A stretch of 64,000 nucleotides of DNA from assembly GCF_900182545.1 (NCBI RefSeq), contig NZ_FXTJ01000008.1:1-64000 (forward strand), in the 5' to 3' direction. The notes under the pieces are model-generated. The model made no database searches, was not told the DNA's origin, and worked only from the letters and a program-made list of their open reading frames with translations. Of the stretch, positions 57,931 to 64,000 are shown piece after piece. Origin of the DNA: Geodermatophilus aquaeductus. Lineage in GTDB: Bacteria; Actinomycetota; Actinomycetes; Mycobacteriales; Geodermatophilaceae. Both the position numbers and the translations under genes were made by a program. Each line of letters begins with the position of its first letter. Positions within the stretch are counted from its first letter, which is position 1.

Positions 57931-58689
57931 GTGACCGGTGCCGTTCCAGACCCGCTCCCGGGCTGGCTCACCGGCGCCCGGCGGGTCACCGTCCTCAGCG
58001 GCGCCGGCGTCTCCACCGACAGCGGCATTCCCGACTACCGCGGCCCGAACGGCGTGTGGACCCGCGACCCCGACGCCGAGAAGCTCGTGACCCTGTCCTA
58101 CTACGTGGCCGACCCCGCGATCCGGCGGAAGGCGTGGCGGATGCGCGCCGGGATGCGGGCCGGTGACGTGCACCCCAACGCCGGGCACCGCGCCCTGGCC
58201 GACCTGGAGGCGCAGGGCCGGCTGCTGGCGCTGCTGACCCAGAACGTCGACGGGCTGCACCAGGCCGCGGGGTCGGCGCCGGAGCGCGTCCTCGAGCTGC
58301 ACGGCACCGTGCACGCCGTCGAGTGCCTGTCCTGCGGCGACCGGACGCCGATGGACAGCGCCCTGGCCCGCCTCGACGCCGGCGCGGACGACCCGGCGTG
58401 CCTGGTGTGCGGCGGCATCCTCAAGTCGGCCACGGTGAGCTTCGGCCAGGCGCTGGACGAGCGGGTCCTCGCCGCGGCGGCGGAGGCGGCCGCCGACTGC
58501 GACGTCTTCCTCGCCGTCGGCACCTCGCTGGTCGTGTACCCGGTGGCCGGACTGGTCGAGATCGCCGCCGCGCACAGCGCCCGCGTGGTCATCGTCAACG
58601 CCGAGCCCACCCCGTACGACGGGCTGGCCGACCTCGTCGTCCGGGAGCCGATCTCCGAGGCGCTGCCGCGGTTGCTGGGGACGGCGTGA
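57931..58689 (+). CDS. NAD-dependent protein deacylase, sirtuin family
   Basis: A 252-residue Sir2 protein that removes acyl groups from lysines with NAD. The Rossmann motif is LSGAGVSTDSGIPDYRGPNG (about 20-39), the active site is TQNVDGLH with the catalytic His in LHGTVHAVECLSC near 125, and four Cys form the zinc site (CLSCGD and CLVCGG). FGQALDE and GTSLVVYPVAGL complete the NAD pocket. GTG 57931 is preferred; GTG 57922 is also in frame. It leads a run of coupled genes ending shortly before an acyl-CoA synthetase. Confidence 0.94.
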   Translation: MTGAVPDPLPGWLTGARRVTVLSGAGVSTDSGIPDYRGPNGVWTRDPDAEKLVTLSYYVADPAIRRKAWRMRAGMRAGDVHPNAGHRALADLEAQGRLLALLTQNVDGLHQAAGSAPERVLELHGTVHAVECLSCGDRTPMDSALARLDAGADDPACLVCGGILKSATVSFGQALDERVLAAAAEAAADCDVFLAVGTSLVVYPVAGLVEIAAAHSARVVIVNAEPTPYDGLADLVVREPISEALPRLLGTA

Positions 58690-59012
58690 GCCGCGCCGAC
58701 CTGGAGGCCCGCTACCGCGCGCTGGTCCTGCACGAGCTGCCGGAACGGGCCCGCGCCGGCCGCTGGGTGGTCACGAACGACCACTGCTTCGGCCGGATCG
58801 TGCTCGACCACGCCGTCGGCGGGCGCTGGTACGACGTCCTCGACCGCCGGCGCTCCCCGGCCTTCGCCCAGCTGTCCGACGAGCAGCTGGCCGGCGCGGT
58901 CGCCCTCGCCGAGCGGGTGCTGGCCGAGGGCGACCCGCTGCTGCGCGAGCTGGACGCGCGGAGCCTCGCCTGGCGTGGCAAGCCGCCTAAGCCGTCGACG
59001 ACACGGACGTGA
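58686..59012 (+). CDS. conserved hypothetical protein
   Basis: A 108-residue soluble protein with no recognised family. Visible features: an amphipathic N-terminus (ADLEARYRALVLHELPERA), a Trp/Asn/His/Cys-containing centre (RWVVTNDHCFGRIVLDHAVG), and a Pro/Arg-rich end. It is coupled to the sirtuin by a GTGA overlap and to the next membrane protein by another 4-bp overlap, so the three genes form one translational unit. The GRWVVTNDHCFGRI-type block looks like a small conserved actinobacterial family, but no function is claimed. Confidence 0.7.
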   Translation: MSRADLEARYRALVLHELPERARAGRWVVTNDHCFGRIVLDHAVGGRWYDVLDRRRSPAFAQLSDEQLAGAVALAERVLAEGDPLLRELDARSLAWRGKPPKPSTTRT

Positions 59013-59437
59013 CGCTTCTCGTCGTCCACCTGCTGCTGACGGCGGCCTACGCCGGCTTCCAGTGGACGGTGCGGGCCGTCGTCTACCCGCAGTTCGCCCT
59101 GGTGCCGGCCGCGGCGTTCCCCGCCTACGAGCGGGCGCACCAGCGGCGGATCACCCCGGTGGTCGGCCCGCTGTTCGCCGGGCAGGGCGTCACCATGCTG
59201 TGGCTGCTGGCGGCCCGGCCCGACGGGGTCCCGCTGGCGCCGGTGGTCGCGGGCGCGGTGTGCCTGGCCGTCGTCCTCGGCGCCACCGGCCTGCTGGCCG
59301 TGCCGCTGCACCGGCGGCTGGGGGAGGGGTTCGACGCCCGCACGTTCGCCCGGCTGCTGCGGGTGGACACCGTCCGCGCGCTGGCAGCGAGCGCCGGGAC
59401 GGTCGCGGCCGCGTGGCTGGTGCTCGCCAGCGGCTAG
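59009..59437 (+). CDS. small four-helix membrane protein, unknown function
   Basis: A 142-residue protein with four predicted transmembrane helices (about 3-22, 52-70, 75-97 and 120-140). Between helices 1 and 2 a conserved-looking stretch VRAVVYPQFALVPAAAFPAY precedes RAHQRRITPVVGP. The architecture resembles the DUF1772-type integral membrane proteins, but identity is uncertain. GTG 59009 overlaps the preceding stop. The stop codon itself is part of a TAGCGT hexamer that may start transcription of the acyl-CoA synthetase gene. Confidence 0.7.
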   Translation: MTLLVVHLLLTAAYAGFQWTVRAVVYPQFALVPAAAFPAYERAHQRRITPVVGPLFAGQGVTMLWLLAARPDGVPLAPVVAGAVCLAVVLGATGLLAVPLHRRLGEGFDARTFARLLRVDTVRALAASAGTVAAAWLVLASG

Positions 59438-59440
59438 CGT
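59435..59440 (+). promoter_or_regulatory. -10 element TAGCGT before the acyl-CoA synthetase gene
   Basis: TAGCGT overlaps the previous stop and lies 61 bp before ATG 59502. Confidence 0.3.
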
Positions 59441-59501
59441 GACCCCGACCACGTCGAGCGGCTGACCGGGGCGCCGGCAGCCCTGCCACCGGGAGCCCGG
59501 C

Positions 59502-61040
<1,539 letters not shown>

Positions 61041-61118
61041 CGCCTCCCCCCTCGGGGTGAGGCGGGCCCCGCCACCCCTCCGCGGGTCACCCGGACCGGT
61101 CGACAACCGGTCCGGGTG
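61041..61118 (+). terminator. double hairpin after the acyl-CoA synthetase gene
   Basis: A first stem (61041-61064, CGCCTCCCCCC against GGGGTGAGGCG, one mismatch) is followed by a perfect 13-base stem CACCCGGACCGGT / ACCGGTCCGGGTG with a CGACA loop (61088-61118). They may be two terminators or a leader structure of the next gene. Confidence 0.6.
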
Positions 61119-61185
61119 GCGCTCGCACGGGCGCCCGGAGAGCACGCCCCGGCCTCGACGCCGGCGCACCGGGAGGGGTCGGCAC

Positions 61186-62577
61186 GTGGGTACGGGTACG
61201 CGCACGCGACATCACTGGGCGGTCCGCGCCGCCGGCACGGCGATCGCCGGGCTGGTGGTCCTCGGGATCACCCCGGGCACCGCCTCGGCCGCCCCCAGCG
61301 ACGCCGAGATCGCCGCGGCCGAGGCCGCCCGTGACGCGGCCGCCGCCCAGGTGGGCGTGCTCAGCGCCCAGCTGGCCGAGGCCGAGGCCTCCGCCGCGGC
61401 GGCGCACCAGGGCGCGCAGATCGCCCTGCAGGACTACGAGGAGACCCAGGCCGCCTACGAGGCCGCGCAGGCCGCCGCCGACGCCGCCGTCGCCGCCGCC
61501 GCGCAGGCCGAGGCCGACGTCGCCGTGGGCGTCGAGCAGGTCGCCGGCTACGCGCGCACCACCTACATCCAGGGCAGCACCGCGCCCGGCGCCACGGCGC
61601 TGCTGTCCGCGGACGGCCCGGCCCAGCTGATCGAGCGCGCCGCGCTGCTCGAGGCCGCCGGCACCCACCGCGTCGACGTCGTCCACGAGCTCACCGCGCT
61701 GCAGGTGCAGGCCGAGCAGGCCGAGGAGCAGGCGCAGGCCGCCTCCGCCGAGGCCGAGGTCCTGCAGGAGCAGTCCGCCGTCGCGCTGGCCGACGCCCAG
61801 GCCCAGGAGACCTCCGCCCGCGCCCAGACCGCCGCCCTCGCCGAGCAGCGCGACGCCGTCGCCGAGCAGGCCGAGGCCGCCGGCCAGCAGGTCGCCGGCA
61901 TGCAGGCCGAGCAGGACGCCGCCGAGGAAGCCGCCGCGCAGGCCGCCGCCGCCCAGGCCGCGGCGGCCGCGCGCGCCGCCGCCAGCCGGCCGGCCGCGCC
62001 CGCCCCGTCGACCGCCGCCGCGCCCTCGCGCAGCACCTCGGCGCCCAGCCCGTCCCCGTCGTCGTCGTCCTCGTCGTCCTCGGGCGGCTCGACGTCGTCG
62101 ACCGGCGGGTCCTCCGGCAACCCGACCCCGCCGCCGACCACCACGGCCGGCGCGCCGTCGGCCTCGGCGGTGCAGACCGCCATCGACGCGGCGCTCTCGC
62201 AGCGCGGCCTGCCCTACAGCTGGGGCGGCGGCGGGGCCAACGGCCCCGGCTACGGCATCCCGCCGGACACCCGCGTCTTCGGCTTCGACTGCTCGGGGCT
62301 GATGGAGTACGCCTACGCCCGCGCCGGCATCCGGATCGGCGGCACCAGCCGCGACCAGTGGTACCTCAACCGCGGCAAGACCGTCGCGCGGGCCGACCTC
62401 CGCCCCGGCGACCTGGTCTTCTGGGGCTCGGGCAGCTCGTACCTGTCGATCTACCACGTCGCGCTGTACCTTGGCGACGGCAAGGTGGTGCAGGCGCCGC
62501 AGAGCGGGGACGTCGTCCGGGTGTCGACCATGTGGTTCGGCAGCGACTACTTCGGTGCCGTGCGCCCGACCGCGTAG
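61186..62577 (+). CDS. secreted NlpC/P60 peptidoglycan hydrolase with coiled coil
   Basis: A 463-residue exported protein. After a basic n-region a signal peptide ends near ASA-AP (about residue 36). Residues about 40-270 are an Ala/Glu/Gln-rich coiled coil as in RipA/PcsB-type hydrolases, then a Ser/Pro/Thr linker (about 275-335), then the NlpC/P60 domain (about 340-463). The catalytic Cys is in VFGFDCSGLMEY, the His in IYHVALYLG, and the third residue is probably the Gln in VVQAPQSG. It cuts peptide stems in cell-wall peptidoglycan, probably between D-iGlu and mDAP. GTG 61186 follows GGGAGGGG. Confidence 0.9.
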   Translation: MGTGTRTRHHWAVRAAGTAIAGLVVLGITPGTASAAPSDAEIAAAEAARDAAAAQVGVLSAQLAEAEASAAAAHQGAQIALQDYEETQAAYEAAQAAADAAVAAAAQAEADVAVGVEQVAGYARTTYIQGSTAPGATALLSADGPAQLIERAALLEAAGTHRVDVVHELTALQVQAEQAEEQAQAASAEAEVLQEQSAVALADAQAQETSARAQTAALAEQRDAVAEQAEAAGQQVAGMQAEQDAAEEAAAQAAAAQAAAAARAAASRPAAPAPSTAAAPSRSTSAPSPSPSSSSSSSSGGSTSSTGGSSGNPTPPPTTTAGAPSASAVQTAIDAALSQRGLPYSWGGGGANGPGYGIPPDTRVFGFDCSGLMEYAYARAGIRIGGTSRDQWYLNRGKTVARADLRPGDLVFWGSGSSYLSIYHVALYLGDGKVVQAPQSGDVVRVSTMWFGSDYFGAVRPTA

Positions 62578-62598
62578 CGGTAGCGGGGGAGAGTTGGG

Positions 62599-62632
62599 GC
62601 GTCGGGCAGCCACGGGGGGAGCTGCCCGACGC
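62599..62632 (+). terminator. terminator after the NlpC/P60 gene
   Basis: Perfect 12-base arms GCGTCGGGCAGC / GCTGCCCGACGC with a 10-base loop, about 20 bp after the stop. Confidence 0.7.
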
Positions 62633-62889
62633 ACCGACCACGCTAGCAGTCACGCCCGCGCTGGTGCAGGGGTTGCTCGCCCGGGCGTGCCGCGGGTGGA
62701 GCGCACTCCGGCGCGTCGCCCGGCGCGTCGCGGCCCGGACGGCGCAGCGGGCCTCCGGCGTGCCCGCGCGCACGAGGAACGGACTGCCAGCTCCGTGTAG
62801 GACACTGGCGGACGGGACGGGCGAGGAGCCCCGTCGCCGGCCTCCCGTGTCGCTGCCGGAGGCCGAGGACCGGCACGACAGGGAGCCCT
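62633..62889. other. intergenic region before the MoxR gene
   Basis: Part of a 312-bp stretch without a credible gene. One small hairpin GGCCTCC-N12-GGAGGCC (62840-62865) is visible. No convincing promoter hexamers were found, although TAGGAC at 62798 is a weak candidate. Confidence 0.4.
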
Positions 62890-64000
62890 GTGACCACCGC
62901 CGCCAGCACCCCGCTCGAGAAGCCCGCCGGCGCCAGCGCCGTGGGCGCCGGCGCACCGGTCCCGCCCTCGGTGGACGCCGCGCGGCTGGAACGCGCACTG
63001 TTCGAGATCAAGCGGGTCATCGTCGGCCAGGACCGGCTGGTGGAGCGGATGCTGGTCGCCCTGCTCGCCCGCGGCCACGTGCTGCTCGAGGGCGTGCCGG
63101 GCGTCGCGAAGACCCTCGCGGTCGAGACGCTGGCCCGGGTCGTGGGCGGCAAGTTCGCCCGCCTGCAGTTCACCCCCGACCTCGTGCCCGCCGACATCCT
63201 CGGCACCCGCATCTACAAGGCCGGGCAGGACGCCTTCGACACCGAGCTCGGCCCGGTGTTCGCCAACTTCGTCCTCACCGACGAGATCAACCGCGCGCCG
63301 GCCAAGGTCCAGTCGGCGCTGCTGGAGGTCATGGCCGAGCGGCAGGTCTCCATCGGCGGCGTCACCCACCCGCTGCCCGACCCGTTCCTCGTGCTCGCCA
63401 CGCAGAACCCGATCGAGTCCGAGGGCGTCTACCCGCTGCCCGAGGCCCAGCGCGACCGCTTCCTCATGAAGGTGCTCGTGGACTACCCGAGCCCGGAGGA
63501 GGAGCGCGAGATCATCTACCGGATGGGCGCCAACCCGCCGGTGGCCGAGACCATCCTCGGGCCCGACGACCTGCGCCGCATGCAGCGCACCGCCTCGCAG
63601 GTGTTCGTGCACCACGCGCTGGTCGACTACGTGGTGCGGCTCGTCGTCGCCACCCGGCAGCCGCGCGAGCACGGCATGGACGACGTCGCCTCGTGGGTGT
63701 CCTACGGCGCGAGCCCCCGCGCCTCGCTCGGCCTCATCTCGGCCGGGCGCGCGCTGGCGCTGGTCCGCGGCCGCGACTACGTGCTGCCGCAGGACGTCCT
63801 CGACGTCACCACCGACGTGCTCCGGCACCGCCTGGTGCTCTCCTACGACGCCCTGGCCGACGGCGTGCCCGCCGACCACGTGGTCAAGCGGATCCTGCAG
63901 ACCGTGCCGCTGCCGCAGGTCACGCCGCGCCAGCGCTCCGGCGGCTTCGGCCCGGCCGCGCCCGGCGGCCCGCAGGTCCCGCCGCCGGGGGCGCCGCAGT
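62890..64000 (+). CDS. MoxR-family AAA ATPase, C-terminus cut by window end
   Basis: The first 370 codons of a MoxR ATPase, starting at GTG 62890 after ACAGGGAG. Residues about 1-35 are a non-conserved Ala/Pro stretch. The AAA domain follows: VIVGQDRLVERMLVALLARG, Walker A GVPGVAKT (about 78-85), Walker B VLTDEINRAP near 137, sensor 1 LATQNPIES near 177, and the C-terminal lid with SPRASLGLI (sensor 2) near 276. The visible C-terminal end is a Gly/Pro-rich tail. MoxR proteins work with VWA-domain partners as chaperones; the DUF58/VWA gene that normally follows lies outside the window. Confidence 0.93.
   Translation, partial: MTTAASTPLEKPAGASAVGAGAPVPPSVDAARLERALFEIKRVIVGQDRLVERMLVALLARGHVLLEGVPGVAKTLAVETLARVVGGKFARLQFTPDLVPADILGTRIYKAGQDAFDTELGPVFANFVLTDEINRAPAKVQSALLEVMAERQVSIGGVTHPLPDPFLVLATQNPIESEGVYPLPEAQRDRFLMKVLVDYPSPEEEREIIYRMGANPPVAETILGPDDLRRMQRTASQVFVHHALVDYVVRLVVATRQPREHGMDDVASWVSYGASPRASLGLISAGRALALVRGRDYVLPQDVLDVTTDVLRHRLVLSYDALADGVPADHVVKRILQTVPLPQVTPRQRSGGFGPAAPGGPQVPPPGAPQ

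Noticed and set aside
61041-61185. c-di-AMP (ydaO) riboswitch before the NlpC/P60 gene
   Set aside because: The context fits, but conserved sequence boxes were not recognised by eye; kept as an open question only.

Overview
The window is about 74% G+C (estimated by eye), uses GTG starts freely and packs genes tightly with many 4-bp ATGA/GTGA overlaps. The order uvrC-rapZ-yvcK-whiA / gap-pgk-tpiA / secG / rbpA / pgl-opcA-zwf-tal-tkt / ctaB / ctaA / suf operon is the conserved Actinobacteria core neighbourhood. The details (a DUF222/HNH gene at the edge, ScyD-like protein, SCO7613-like membrane proteins, alanine-rich proteins) suggest a member of the Geodermatophilaceae (Blastococcus, Geodermatophilus or Modestobacter type); that family assignment is inference. 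No rRNA, tRNA, CRISPR, prophage or insertion sequence was seen.

Region 1 (1-6.75 kb) is accessory: the 5' end of a DUF222/HNH gene with a LexA-like box on its start codon, small hypotheticals, an AraC/VOC pair, a tripartite tricarboxylate transporter (tctC-tctB-tctA) translationally coupled to a universal stress protein, a small membrane protein and an alpha/beta hydrolase. Two near-identical CRP-type palindromes sit in the promoters before tctC and after the stress-protein gene.

Region 2 (6.8-26.5 kb) is core metabolism and regulation: uvrC, rapZ, yvcK and whiA; an inserted membrane diguanylate cyclase; the lower-glycolysis operon; an oligopeptide-type binding lipoprotein; secG and rbpA; then, on the minus strand, the pentose phosphate operon tkt-tal-zwf-opcA-pgl.

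Region 3 (26.5-40.7 kb) holds the heme O and heme A synthases ctaB and ctaA flanking a secreted beta-propeller protein, a ClpC-type ATPase preceded by a ClgR-like box, and the complete sufR-B-D-Rieske-C-S-U-T iron-sulfur assembly operon followed by a GNAT protein.

Region 4 (40.7-54.8 kb) contains two consecutive giant membrane proteins of unknown function, an ABC-F ATPase, a tandem 114-bp intergenic repeat, a small HTH protein coupled to an enoyl-CoA hydratase, an ABC exporter, a SnoaL-like protein, a two-domain rhodanese, a divergent TetR/MFS pair with three phased operator boxes, a sirohydrochlorin-chelatase-like protein and an SDR.

Region 5 (54.8-64 kb) has aconitase, a sirtuin with a triple 23-bp repeat between them, two small coupled genes, an acyl-CoA synthetase, an NlpC/P60 cell-wall hydrolase and the start of a MoxR ATPase cut by the window end.

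At least eight genes have a -10-like hexamer only 6-7 nt before the start codon, which points to leaderless mRNAs. Most functional calls rest on recognisable family motifs; operators and terminators are predictions from the DNA alone.
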